A stretch of 64,000 nucleotides of DNA from Polyangiaceae bacterium (GCA_947475525.1 CANJMI010000001.1:186001-250000); one strand, 5' to 3'; positions 44,067 to 52,835 are shown, counted from the stretch's first letter. Program-made: numbers and translations. The notes: generated by a model from the letters alone, not told the origin.

Positions 44067-46760
44067 TCAGTGCAGGATGCCTTCCATGACTTGTTTGCGA
44101 AGCTCGCGGATGCGCGCCTCGATCGCCGGATCGTGTCCGCCGCGACGTGCAAGCGATCGCTCCAGCGTGCGGACGGCTTGTCCGGCCATGCCCGCGCGGC
44201 CCGAGGCGTCGGCGAGCTTGCCGAGGCGCTCGTCGGTCTCCTCGTGTTGGATGGCGCGAGCGAAAAGCGTCGCCGCCGAGGCCCACTCTCCACGGCCAGC
44301 GTGCAGCCCACCGATCCAGTCCGCAGCCTCGGCGCAAGGTTGCTCGTCCATGCAGACGGCGGCGAGGAGCGCCCGCTCCGCGAGTGTCAACGGCTCGGGA
44401 ACTTTGACGTTCGCCGCGAGTGCCGTGCGGGTTCGAAGGCATGGGATGCGGTCCTCGACGGCGTCGCAAAGTAAGAGGAGCGCGTTCGTGGCCTCTCGCG
44501 TCTTGCCCTGTGCGGCGAGCCAGCGGGCACGCAGTTGTCCGGCGAGCGAGGAGCTTGGAGACTGGCGCTCGAGTGACTGCGCGAAGCTTTCGATTTCACG
44601 TCCGCACGAGTCGGCGTCGTCGATGCATCCGGTGCCCGCGGCGCGCGCTTCGATGCGTTCGGAGGCGAGCCGGAAGAGCGGACCCGTCAACGTTTTGTCA
44701 GCCTCAAGAGCACGGCGGTCGCAACGGCGAGCGAGAGGTGCGTCTTTCACATACGCTCCGAGCGCGGCCCAGGTCCTGCCCGCAAGTTCACCCGACGGCA
44801 CCATGTGGCTCAGCGTGTCTTCGTCGATCGCCCACGAGCTTGCGACCTGCGCGGCGCTCTCGATGAGCGAGTTGTCATTCGCGATGGCGAGGCGCAGCTC
44901 CATCATCGCTTGCAGCTTCGCGTGGTGTTGCTCGAGGACTTGCCCTAACAACAAGTGCGCGCGACCGTTGACGAGCGACCGCTCGAGCGATCGTTCGAGC
45001 CACGGGATGGGGCTCTGGTCTTGCTCGCGAAACGCTAGCGCCGCCCCGAGCAGCGGGAAGTACGGCTCGGCCGGGTGGCGTGCGATCGCGGCGCGAAGCC
45101 GCGCCCGCAACTCAAGCCGCTGTGCCGCTGTGCGCGGAGATTTCGTCGTCTCGAGTTCCTCATGCAGGGCACGTCGTTCCGCGTCGAGAAGCGTCATGCC
45201 GCTTCGAGCAACGCCTCCAGTCATCAACGCTCCCGCCACCATGACGAGGCCCGCAATTCGAATCGCGGCCGGTGCGCTCCGGACCGGGCCGACCAAGGTT
45301 GCTTGCTGCTGCGCCGCTGCGCCCCACAAGGCTCCGAGCACCATCGCGAGGGCGAAACACAACGCGGGGATCTCCAAGCCGAGGTCCGCGGCGTTCTGCA
45401 CCAACAGGACCGCGGCTCCACACCACGCGCCGGCTGCTGCGCTCGAACGCAGCACCCCGAGTCGCCCCGGGCGGAAGCACCAGGCAAGGGCAAAGAGCGC
45501 AGAAACCCCGACCGGGATCCCCCACTCGACGAGCCACTGGGCGGGGAAGTTTTCGACGTGGGTGAAGACGATTCCGCCGTCTTTTTGCTGGTAAGCCGGA
45601 AATACCGACTCGAACGCGCCGCGCCCAACGCCGAACCACGGGAAGTCCCCGACTACCGGCCGCACCCATCGCACCATCTCCAACTTGCCGACGCTCTCGT
45701 CGAACAGTTCGAGCCAGGTCTTCGCGTGACTTCCGAGCAGTGCCAGCACCGTGCCGAAGGCGACCGTGCCGGCGAGCATCCACCGCGATTGCCGGGTGCT
45801 CGCGCGCGATTGGGCCCTGCGTCCACGACCACGCTCGAGCATGACGACGAGCATCGCGACGCCGACGAGCAACATCAGCACGCCACCGCGCGATGCCGCG
45901 CCGACGACCACACCGACGAGCACGGCGACCCCGAGCGCATTCAGCCAACGCGGCAAGAGTGGCCGCTCCTCGAACAGGAGCCCGAGACCCGAGAGCGCCC
46001 CCAGGTTCAGGTAGCCCGCGAGGTTGTTCGGGTTCAGCAGTGGTCCGACGTGCCACGGCTCGGCCTTGAAGCCCGGCGTGTAGAGGCCGTAGACTTTGTC
46101 CAGACCGAGAAGCCCGTGGGAGACCGCGATGATGGCGGCGAGGCAAGCGGAGCCGAACACGCTCACGATCGCCCACCGACTGCCGAGGCGCGTCGACATC
46201 GTCGCCGAACCGATGAACACGGCGCCGTAGCTGAACCACCGCAGCGCTTCGATCCACGTAGCGCCCGGATCGAGCGAGAGGGATGCGAACGCTGGCGCGG
46301 GTTGTCCGAGTGGCGAGAACGCCCGCGACCACGTCTCCGCGGCGACGGGGCTGAGAGCACGCAGCGCGCCGATCGGCAGCGGCACGAGCTGCAGAAGGCA
46401 CACCGCGGACAGTCCCCAGAGCACGTAGACTGGCGCGGACAAGGGGAGCCGCCGATCCGTTGCGCGGAGCGCCAAGGCCCCTGCGGCGAGCGCGGTCGAC
46501 AGCGCGCCGAGGAGGAGCATCACCGGCGGGTGAACGCCCCCAATCGCCATGAGGGATACGACCAGAATTACGATCGCGAGCGCCTGCGTTACCTGCTCGA
46601 GGGGAAAGTCCTCGAGCTGCGCGTTGAGCCGCGACGCCCACGAGGTGCGCCGTCGTTTGCGACCGACGCGTCCCGTCAAGGGCTCCGGCTCCCGGCTGTC
46701 TGCGCTCGAAGTCGCGGCGCCCCTGGCGGACGAATCGTCATCGGGCGAAGGGGGGGTCAT
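44067..46760 (-). CDS. O-antigen ligase/polymerase (Wzy/WaaL-like) with helical-repeat C-terminus
   Basis: This 897-aa protein has a basic cytosolic N-terminus (about 1-55) and 11-12 hydrophobic helices (about 58-540). The periplasmic loop contains HVGPLLNPNNLAGYLNLGALSGLGL and GDFPWFGVGRGAFESVFPAYQQKDGGIVFTHVENFPAQWLVEWG, the hallmark of the O-antigen ligase family (PF04932). Residues about 560-895 form a soluble TPR-like helical domain with several cysteines. Such proteins join lipid-linked repeat units or attach glycan to its acceptor at the outer face of the inner membrane. It heads the minus-strand block that includes the VCBS protein, gmd and asnB. Confidence 0.88.
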   Translation of the reverse strand: MTPPSPDDDSSARGAATSSADSREPEPLTGRVGRKRRRTSWASRLNAQLEDFPLEQVTQALAIVILVVSLMAIGGVHPPVMLLLGALSTALAAGALALRATDRRLPLSAPVYVLWGLSAVCLLQLVPLPIGALRALSPVAAETWSRAFSPLGQPAPAFASLSLDPGATWIEALRWFSYGAVFIGSATMSTRLGSRWAIVSVFGSACLAAIIAVSHGLLGLDKVYGLYTPGFKAEPWHVGPLLNPNNLAGYLNLGALSGLGLLFEERPLLPRWLNALGVAVLVGVVVGAASRGGVLMLLVGVAMLVVMLERGRGRRAQSRASTRQSRWMLAGTVAFGTVLALLGSHAKTWLELFDESVGKLEMVRWVRPVVGDFPWFGVGRGAFESVFPAYQQKDGGIVFTHVENFPAQWLVEWGIPVGVSALFALAWCFRPGRLGVLRSSAAAGAWCGAAVLLVQNAADLGLEIPALCFALAMVLGALWGAAAQQQATLVGPVRSAPAAIRIAGLVMVAGALMTGGVARSGMTLLDAERRALHEELETTKSPRTAAQRLELRARLRAAIARHPAEPYFPLLGAALAFREQDQSPIPWLERSLERSLVNGRAHLLLGQVLEQHHAKLQAMMELRLAIANDNSLIESAAQVASSWAIDEDTLSHMVPSGELAGRTWAALGAYVKDAPLARRCDRRALEADKTLTGPLFRLASERIEARAAGTGCIDDADSCGREIESFAQSLERQSPSSSLAGQLRARWLAAQGKTREATNALLLLCDAVEDRIPCLRTRTALAANVKVPEPLTLAERALLAAVCMDEQPCAEAADWIGGLHAGRGEWASAATLFARAIQHEETDERLGKLADASGRAGMAGQAVRTLERSLARRGGHDPAIEARIRELRKQVMEGILH

Positions 46761-46804
46761 CGTCTCGTGCTCTGTTGCCCGCCCCCGGTCCGAAGTTCAG
46801 CCGC

Positions 46805-47521
46805 TCAGCGGGGGTCGCCTCGGTGTTTCAAGAGGTCTTGCTGCTGCTTCATCAAGTAGCCTACCACGGCGTCCTCCATGGCGAGGAAGCCGCGCGATTG
46901 CGGATTGTACGCGCAGCCATACCGCACGGCCTTCGAAGGCATCAGCACGCGGTGACGAATCGTGATGAGCACCTTGAGGGGCGTCGCACACGTCGGCAGC
47001 TCGAACTCAATGTAGACGTTGTCGGCGCTGACCTTCGTGTCCTGCTCGGGCGTTACGAGGAGCGCAATGCCGGTCGCCGAGATGTCGTGCAGGTCAGCCA
47101 CGACAGGCTTCGCTTCGGCACGCGCGGCGGGGTCGGCTGGAAAAATGTTTACGCTGATCGGCTTTTGGGCCGGCGCGCGGTAGGACGTGCGCCGGTTGAA
47201 CAGCCGTAGAAGATCGGTCGCGTCCTGCCCTTCCTTCAGTTTGAACTCAAACACGTAGCGGCGGCAGCCACCGATTTCGGTGCGGCTGATGACCATCGCG
47301 CTGAGCCGCACGGGCGACTTCAACGTAGGCGTTTTAAACTCGAGCCCAACGACCGCGCTGAGCGGAAGGTGCGGCATCTCGGGTGGATGGAAGTCGATCG
47401 TCGTTTGCCGCAGCTCGAACGCCACCACCTCGCCACCAACCGGTCCACTTCGAAGCGCGAGAGTCACGCTGAGGACGTTCAGATCGGTGGCGAGCTTCCC
47501 CCCGGATGCTTCACTTGCCAT
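46805..47521 (-). CDS. PilZ-domain protein (YcgR-like two-domain)
   Basis: This 238-aa protein starts at ATG 47521; upstream in-frame Mets give an unlikely tail. The N-terminal ~110 residues are a beta-rich domain (AFELRQTTIDFHPPEMP, LSAVVGLEFKTP) like the flagellar-brake/PilZN module. Residues about 120-235 form the PilZ barrel with RRTSYR (RxxxR) and DISATGIAL (DxSxxG), both intact. It should bind cyclic-di-GMP. Its gene directly precedes the O-antigen polymerase gene, so it may tie glycan export or assembly to cyclic-di-GMP level. This link is inferred from position. Confidence 0.85.
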   Translation of the reverse strand: MASEASGGKLATDLNVLSVTLALRSGPVGGEVVAFELRQTTIDFHPPEMPHLPLSAVVGLEFKTPTLKSPVRLSAMVISRTEIGGCRRYVFEFKLKEGQDATDLLRLFNRRTSYRAPAQKPISVNIFPADPAARAEAKPVVADLHDISATGIALLVTPEQDTKVSADNVYIEFELPTCATPLKVLITIRHRVLMPSKAVRYGCAYNPQSRGFLAMEDAVVGYLMKQQQDLLKHRGDPR

Positions 47522-47708
47522 TCGCGGACCCTTACAAGCGATCTTGATTTGACGCAAGATGTTTAGCGCGCAACGTGCAACCGGCTGCGCACAAAAACCG
47601 GGCGGGACCTCCTCGAGGTCCGAGATGGCGCGTGCAGCGCAGCTTTGGCCTAACATGTACCGATGGGCTCGATGCACGCGGCCTAAGGTGTAAACTCGGC
47701 GTTATCGA

Positions 47709-48914
47709 GTGCACGTTCTCGCGGTCAACCAGTTTTACGCGCCGGACCACTCGGCTACCTCGCAGCTCCTGACCGAGCTCTGCGACGCTCTTGTAGAGGG
47801 AGGCGACAGCGTCACCGTCGTCGCGAGCTCGGGTACCTACCTTGGGGGAGCTCGGCTCGCGGCCCGCGAGACGCTGAACGGTGTCGAAGTTCGACGCGTT
47901 GGAGCAACGAGCCTTGGTAAGCGCACGGTGGCGCATCGTCTGGCTGACTACGGTTCGTTCGGCGCGCTGGCACTCGCGGAGCTCGCGGCCGTCCCCCGTC
48001 CCGACGTGATCCTCACCTTGACGACGCCGCCGATGCTGGCGGTGGTAGCGGCCGTCGTTGCGCGGGCGCGCGGCGTCCCACTCGTGACGTGGATTCAAGA
48101 TGTCTACCCTGAGGTCGCCGTTGCGTTTGGGGTCCTTGGTGCCAACCATCCCGCGACGCGAGCACTCGAGCTAGCGGCCCGCGCCAGCCACCGTGCGGCG
48201 CGCCTCGGTGTCGTGCTCTCCGAAGGCATGGCCTCGCGCGTCGTCGCGCAGGGTCAGCGCGCCGACCGTTTGCGGGTGATCCCAAACTGGTCGGATAGCG
48301 CGCTCATCGCCCCTGTCGCGCCGCAATGGAACACGTTTCGCCGTGAGCACGGGCTCGAGGATCGCTTCGTTGCGATGTACAGCGGCAACCTCGGCGCCGG
48401 CCACGAGCTGCTCCCCTTCGTCGAAGCGGCGCGGCGGCTCGAGGCCTCGAGGCCCGACCTCGTCTTCGCGTTCGTAGGTGACGGCGTCCGGCGAGCGTCG
48501 ACCCAAGCTTCCGCTCGCGGACTGCGAAATGTCCGCTTTTTCCCGTATCAACCGCGCGAACGCCTCGCCGAGAGCCTGTCGGCCGCCGACGTTCACCTCG
48601 CATCGTTGCAGGAGGGCCTCGATGGACTCCTCGTCCCTAGCAAGCTCTATGGCGTGCTCGCCGCGGGGAGGCCTCTTCTCTACGCTGGTCCAGCCGCGTG
48701 CGAACTCTCGCGGGTGATCGAGCGCGACCGCCTCGGTTGGCGCGTGCCTCCGGGCGATGTCACGGCCATCGTGGAAGCGCTCACCACGGCCACGACGGAT
48801 GCCGCCGCGACGAGGGCCATGGGCGAGCGCGCGCGCGCCGTCTTTCTCGCTCAGTACGACCGGTCGCTCGCCGTTGCTCGCTGGCGGGCGGTGCTGGCCG
48901 AAGCCGTTTCGTAA
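47709..48914 (+). CDS. GT4-family glycosyltransferase (WbuB-like)
   Basis: This 401-aa protein starts at GTG 47709 (VHVLAVNQFYAPD). It has two Rossmann-like halves: the N-terminal acceptor half with DHSATSQLLTELCDAL, and the C-terminal donor half with YSGNLGAGHEL and SLQEGLDGLLVPSKLYGVLAAGRPLLY. The latter is the EGxxxxxxPSK(L/F)YG signature of WbuB/WcaI-type transferases adding an amino sugar to undecaprenyl-linked glycan. It is cytosolic or membrane associated. It is divergent from the PilZ/polymerase block across 187 nt and followed by a WecA-type gene on the same strand. Confidence 0.9.
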   Translation: MHVLAVNQFYAPDHSATSQLLTELCDALVEGGDSVTVVASSGTYLGGARLAARETLNGVEVRRVGATSLGKRTVAHRLADYGSFGALALAELAAVPRPDVILTLTTPPMLAVVAAVVARARGVPLVTWIQDVYPEVAVAFGVLGANHPATRALELAARASHRAARLGVVLSEGMASRVVAQGQRADRLRVIPNWSDSALIAPVAPQWNTFRREHGLEDRFVAMYSGNLGAGHELLPFVEAARRLEASRPDLVFAFVGDGVRRASTQASARGLRNVRFFPYQPRERLAESLSAADVHLASLQEGLDGLLVPSKLYGVLAAGRPLLYAGPAACELSRVIERDRLGWRVPPGDVTAIVEALTTATTDAAATRAMGERARAVFLAQYDRSLAVARWRAVLAEAVS

Positions 48915-49034
48915 GCGCTGTCGCGTGGCGCTTTCGCGGTGCCGAGGTAGTATCGCCAAGAGGCGTAGCCGCGCGCAGCTTAGCAGGGGCTGAATCTTCG
49001 CGGCCTTCCTTGCACCTGACCGCTGTCCAATTCT

Positions 49035-50600
49035 ATGCGCTCTTACCTCGCCGCATTCCTCGTCTCCGCCCTCGCATCGGGGCTTCTCACCCCGCTTGTG
49101 AGGCGGTGGGCGCTTCGGCTTCAGGTCGTTTCGGCAACGGGCGGTCGCCACATGCACGCCCGCAAGATCCCGCGGCTCGGCGGCGTCGCCATCGCGATCG
49201 CCTTGTTCTTGCCGATCGTGTCGTTGTTCTTCTTCAACGGCGTGATTGCACAGTACATGAAGCAGAACGTCGTGCGAGTCGTAGGCTTGTGCGGCGGAGG
49301 AGCCGCGATAGGTCTCCTCGGCGCGCTCGATGATGCGCGTGGCGTCCGTGCGCTCCACAAGTTGTACGGTCAGTTCGGCGTCGCGGTGCTCGCGTGGCTG
49401 TGTGGGTTCCGCATCGATGAGGTGATGCTGCCCATCGTTGGGTCGCTGCCGATGGGCATCTTCAGCCTGCCCGTGACCGTCTTGTGGATCGTCGGCATCA
49501 CCAACGCCGTGAACTTGATAGACGGCCTCGATGGCCTCGCGGCAGGCGTCGTGTTCTTCGCTGGCGTCACCAATTTCGTGGTCGCGTACACGCTCGGCCG
49601 AGAGTTTACGGCCCTCGTCATGGCGTCGATGCTCGGCGCCGTTCTCGCGTTCCTTTTCTACAATTTCAACCCGGCGCGCATCTTCATGGGCGACTCGGGA
49701 AGTTACCTGCTGGGCTATGTCCTCGCGACGACGGCGCTTGTCGGACCAACTGGCAAGGCGACGACCGCGGTGTCGCTGCTCGTGCCCGTGGTCGCGCTCG
49801 GCGTGCCGATTTTTGACACACTGTTTGCGATCGTGCGCCGCGCAGTCGAGCGACGCCCGCTCTTCTCCCCCGATCGCGGACACATCCACCATCGGCTGAT
49901 CGACCTCGGGTTCACGCACCGCCGTGCCGTGTTGATTCTCTACGGCGTCAGCGTCGTCCTTACGGTCGCCTCGATCGCGATCTACCTCGGCCGCGCCTGG
50001 CAGATCGGCGTAGCCCTCCTCGCGGCCACGGTGGTGATGCTCGGTCTCGTCCGGTTCGTCGGCTACTTTTCGTATTCGATGTTCGCGCGCCGGCAGCGGT
50101 CGCGCATGCGCAGTCGCGACACCGAGTTGCTCCGTCGCCTGATGCCCGGGCTCGCCGCGCGCTTTGGTGCGACGACGAGCGAGCGCGCCCTCCTCGATGA
50201 GTGGCTCGCGTTCGCTGCCGATGCGGAGCTCGCGGCGTTCGAGCTCCGGCGGCTTGATCGCGTGAACGTTGAGGAGCCCGTGCTCGAATGGGCCGACCGC
50301 CGCTCCGATGCCCGCCGCGTTGTCGCGACCATGGTCTACCCAATCGGTACCGATGCGCTCGCCCGCGCCGAGCTGGAGATTTCGGCGGCGAATGAGTTCG
50401 AGGACGACCAGGTTCCGCCTCAAACCGAGATCTTGCTGCAGCTCGCGACGGACATGCTAGCGGAGAACCTCCTGCGACTCGGCAGTGCGCTCGCGCCGCG
50501 TGTCTCTCAGGTGCCGGCCTCGATGCGTGGTCGCGAAAAGGCAGACGCGGCCCCGCCGAGTTCGTCTCGGCCTGCGGTTCCTTCAGGCGTCGAGTCGTGA
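49035..50600 (+). CDS. WecA/TagO-type polyprenyl-phosphate sugar-1-phosphate transferase
   Basis: This 521-aa protein has about 11 membrane helices (residues 3-345). It carries the family motifs: GGRHMHARKIPRLGG, LGALDDARG (Asp99/Asp100), NAVNLIDGLDGLAAG, FMGDSGS and HIHHRLIDLG near residue 282. It moves GlcNAc-1-P (or similar) to undecaprenyl phosphate, starting glycan assembly. Unusually, about 165 extra soluble residues follow the last helix (RRLMPGLAARFG onward); WecA/TagO proteins usually end soon after it. Its stop overlaps the GTG start of the nucleotidyltransferase (GTGA), coupling glycan initiation to the lasso cluster genes. Confidence 0.92.
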   Translation: MRSYLAAFLVSALASGLLTPLVRRWALRLQVVSATGGRHMHARKIPRLGGVAIAIALFLPIVSLFFFNGVIAQYMKQNVVRVVGLCGGGAAIGLLGALDDARGVRALHKLYGQFGVAVLAWLCGFRIDEVMLPIVGSLPMGIFSLPVTVLWIVGITNAVNLIDGLDGLAAGVVFFAGVTNFVVAYTLGREFTALVMASMLGAVLAFLFYNFNPARIFMGDSGSYLLGYVLATTALVGPTGKATTAVSLLVPVVALGVPIFDTLFAIVRRAVERRPLFSPDRGHIHHRLIDLGFTHRRAVLILYGVSVVLTVASIAIYLGRAWQIGVALLAATVVMLGLVRFVGYFSYSMFARRQRSRMRSRDTELLRRLMPGLAARFGATTSERALLDEWLAFAADAELAAFELRRLDRVNVEEPVLEWADRRSDARRVVATMVYPIGTDALARAELEISAANEFEDDQVPPQTEILLQLATDMLAENLLRLGSALAPRVSQVPASMRGREKADAAPPSSSRPAVPSGVES

Positions 50601-51433
50601 CGGAGGACGCCGAAGCGCGCCTCGCCTACGTGGTGCGGCGGCGCGTGCTCGACGACGTCGGCGGGATCTTTGCTCGAGCGGGACTTCAAGCCTTGCTCGT
50701 GAAGGGCGCGGGCTTAGCGGAGACCGTCTACCGCGAGCCATGGCGCCGAACGATGAGCGACATCGATCTGGTCGTGCGTCCAACGGCGCTCTCCGCCGCC
50801 CTCGGCGCGTTGGTTGGGGCGGGGGTCGAAGTCCCGCCGATCCCAGCCGATCGTCGGCGCTCGTACGCGCTGTTCGAAGAGCGCGCGGCCATCGTGTCCG
50901 TAGGACCGGTGCGCACGCTTGTCGAGGTGCACACAGGTCTCGACAAGGTGGTAGCGCATCCGATCGATTGGCGCGGCGTCTGGGCGCGAGCCGCGTGCGT
51001 CGAAGGGCTTTCGCCTTCGCTCCTCGTGCCGTGCCGGGAAGATCACGCGCTCTTGGTCGTCTTGCATCTGGCGCTCAGTGACTTCGCCCATCCCTACGCA
51101 TGGGGCGACCTCGCGGCACTGTTTCGCGAAGGAATTGACCATGAAATACTGGCTTTGCGTGCCGAGGCATGGGGCCTCACGTTGCCGTTGGCTTTGGGCA
51201 TCGAGCGTCTCGCGGTAGCGTTCCCGGAACTCGGGTTGGCTGAGCTTCGCGCGAGGCTGGTTGTTTCCCCCGTGCGGCTCGTGGTCGCTCGCCGCGCGTT
51301 TCGTAACCACGAGGTCCGCTCACGAGGGACCACCTGGTTGGCGAAGCAGACCGTCCTGCGTGAGGACTTCGCGCGCTGGTCCATCGGCATCATGCGGTTC
51401 GCTGTGCTGCGGTGCGCGGACCGCCTCGTGTGA
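50597..51433 (+). CDS. Nucleotidyltransferase family protein (NTP_transf_5 type), lasso-cluster associated
   Basis: This 278-aa protein starts at GTG 50597. Residues 32-60 (ALLVKGAGLAETVYREPWRRTMSDIDLVV) show the Lys36, Arg and Asp55-x-Asp57 pattern of the nucleotidyltransferase fold found in PF14907 proteins. A further HTGLD and EDHALLVVLHL follow. Such proteins are recurring partners of lasso-peptide kinases. In the pseudomycoidin cluster, a homologue acts on the kinase-modified peptide. Here it is coupled with the wecA-like gene upstream and lies 12 nt before the B1 gene. Its place in the pathway is inferred from that company. Confidence 0.8.
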   Translation: MTEDAEARLAYVVRRRVLDDVGGIFARAGLQALLVKGAGLAETVYREPWRRTMSDIDLVVRPTALSAALGALVGAGVEVPPIPADRRRSYALFEERAAIVSVGPVRTLVEVHTGLDKVVAHPIDWRGVWARAACVEGLSPSLLVPCREDHALLVVLHLALSDFAHPYAWGDLAALFREGIDHEILALRAEAWGLTLPLALGIERLAVAFPELGLAELRARLVVSPVRLVVARRAFRNHEVRSRGTTWLAKQTVLREDFARWSIGIMRFAVLRCADRLV

Positions 51434-51445
51434 TAGAAGTCCCGC

Positions 51446-51730
51446 ATGGGAAGTTCGGGCGAGCGAACGTTCAAGGCCACGAGTCGGGTGCTCTCGCGGG
51501 TGCTCGATGGCGAGGCCGTGCTCCTCGATCTCGGTGGCGGTCAGTACTATGGGCTCGACGAGGTCGGCACCGTGGTGTGGACGGCGCTCGAGGCAGGGGC
51601 CAGTGTGGCGGAGCTCGTCGTGCGCGTCGTCGTGGCCTACCAGGTCGCGGAGGAGACGGCCCGCGGCGACATCGAGCGGCTGCTCGCTGAGCTTGCAGAC
51701 AAGGGGCTCGTTACGTCGTCGCCGCCGTGA
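51446..51730 (+). CDS. PqqD-like RiPP recognition protein (lasso B1)
   Basis: This 94-aa protein has the winged-helix/beta pattern of the RiPP recognition element: TFKATSRVLSRVLDGEAVLLDLGGGQYYGLDEVGTVVWTALEAG, followed by helices to the end. The family binds leader peptides such as Y-x2-P-x-L-x3-G motifs and presents them to the B2 protease and C synthetase. It is on the plus strand behind the nucleotidyltransferase (12 nt gap), apart from the B2-C-A-K operon. Its last 20 nt overlap the end of the K gene tail to tail. The split of B1 and B2 into separate proteins is usual outside McjB-type fusions. Confidence 0.9.
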   Translation: MGSSGERTFKATSRVLSRVLDGEAVLLDLGGGQYYGLDEVGTVVWTALEAGASVAELVVRVVVAYQVAEETARGDIERLLAELADKGLVTSSPP

Positions 51731-52628
51731 TGATTCGCTCGACGAGCGACTCGAGCTCCCCAAGGTCTGGTCGGTAACGGAGCCTCCGCACAGCCACGCG
51801 CGAGATCACGTCCGACAACAGCTTGAACTCGGCGGCGAGGGCCGTCGGGTCGTCGGGGGCGAGGCGATGCACCTGCTTTTGGAGCGCAAGGAAGGCTTCG
51901 CGTCCGTGGAGGCGCTCGAGGCGGGGAGCCCTTTCGTCATGGCGCTCGAGGACAATCACGGTTCGTAGCGGCACGGGGCCGGAGACGAGAGGGGCGGTCA
52001 TTCGAAGCTTCGGTACGCGCGGTGTTGCGCGCACGAGCGAGGGAGCGTCGACGGCGAATTGCATGGCGGCGTCGGGCCAGAGCCGCAAGGATGGGTAGCC
52101 CGGTAGAGCGACGATGGCGTCCCCGTCTACTTGAAGCGAGAGGCTGTCATCGGACACGATGCGTCCGCGTGCAGCCACGGCGGCACACAACGTGGATTTC
52201 CCGGCGCCGGAGTCGCCCGTGAATGCGATGGCGCCGAGGTCTTCGCGCCATGCCGCGCTCGCATGCAAGCTCGGCAGGCCGAACAGGTGCAGCGCGCGTG
52301 GAACAATCTGATCGACCAGCGCCTGCTCGAGCGTGAGCGGCGAGACGCCCTCCTCGAGCGTGTAGGAAATCACGCCGGCGGCGATAAGAAACGTCCCGAC
52401 GTCCGTTAGCGCAATGGCGTATCCATCGGCGCCGCGCGAGACGGAAAGGAAGACCACATCGGGCGAATCGCGCCGCGTGATCGTGAAGACGGGCTCACGC
52501 GGCGCATCCGGTCGTGAGGCGAGTCGCACGAGCGTCACGTCGAGCGCATCCCGCGCGTCGGCGGGCATCAACGTCTCAAGAGGCGTCGCGCTTGTGAGTC
52601 GAACCGCTCCGACGTGATAGCGATGCAC
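51711..52628 (-). CDS. HPr kinase-like lasso-peptide kinase (K)
   Basis: This 305-aa protein starts at GTG 52628, 14 nt after the precursor stop. Residues 138-146 are the P-loop GDSGAGKST, followed by SDDS (160-162) with the catalytic Asp pair and LPGYPSLRLWP; this is the HprK/P C-terminal kinase fold without the N-terminal DRTGG-like regulator. In paeninodin-type clusters, such kinases phosphorylate a Ser at the precursor C-terminus. Here the precursor ends in Ala and its core has no Ser, only Thr5, so the substrate is an open question (see findings). Overlap with B1 is tail to tail. Confidence 0.88.
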   Translation of the reverse strand: MHRYHVGAVRLTSATPLETLMPADARDALDVTLVRLASRPDAPREPVFTITRRDSPDVVFLSVSRGADGYAIALTDVGTFLIAAGVISYTLEEGVSPLTLEQALVDQIVPRALHLFGLPSLHASAAWREDLGAIAFTGDSGAGKSTLCAAVAARGRIVSDDSLSLQVDGDAIVALPGYPSLRLWPDAAMQFAVDAPSLVRATPRVPKLRMTAPLVSGPVPLRTVIVLERHDERAPRLERLHGREAFLALQKQVHRLAPDDPTALAAEFKLLSDVISRVAVRRLRYRPDLGELESLVERIITAATT

Positions 52629-52642
52629 GAAGCCGTACGCGC

Positions 52643-52828
52643 TTACGCCGGCTGAAGCCCCGCTCCGCCGTCGCCGACCGTCCCTGCGGCGGCGAGCGTC
52701 AGGGCGTGAACGGAACCGAGCAACGTGAGCGTCGGCCGTGCGTAGGGGCGCTTCGAGACCGCTTCGGTCGAGATGTTCGAGTCGGCGGGGCGCGTGGAGA
52801 CGAGGTCAGATTTGGATTCGTTCGACAT
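52643..52828 (-). CDS. Lasso peptide precursor (A), predicted core AAAGTVGDGGAGLQPA
   Basis: This 61-aa product starts at ATG 52828, 7 nt downstream of the C gene; GAGG of the C stop region acts as the ribosome site. Residues 1-45 are the leader. Tyr29, Pro32, Leu34, Gly38 and Thr44 match the lasso leader signature Y-x2-P-x-L-x3-G-x5-T exactly. With Thr44 at -2, cleavage after Leu45 gives a 16-residue core starting Ala46. The only acidic core residue is Asp53, core position 8, predicting an Ala1-Asp8 eight-residue ring and a GGAGLQPA tail. An in-frame upstream extension lies inside the C gene and is not part of the precursor. Confidence 0.88.
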   Translation of the reverse strand: MSNESKSDLVSTRPADSNISTEAVSKRPYARPTLTLLGSVHALTLAAAGTVGDGGAGLQPA

Positions 52829-52835
52829 GGGATCC

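Noticed and set aside
48171-50423. 750-codon minus-strand frame opposite the glycosyltransferase and WecA-type genes
   Set aside because: It crosses two genes with clear family motifs on the other strand and has a charged, repetitive composition typical of antisense shadows.
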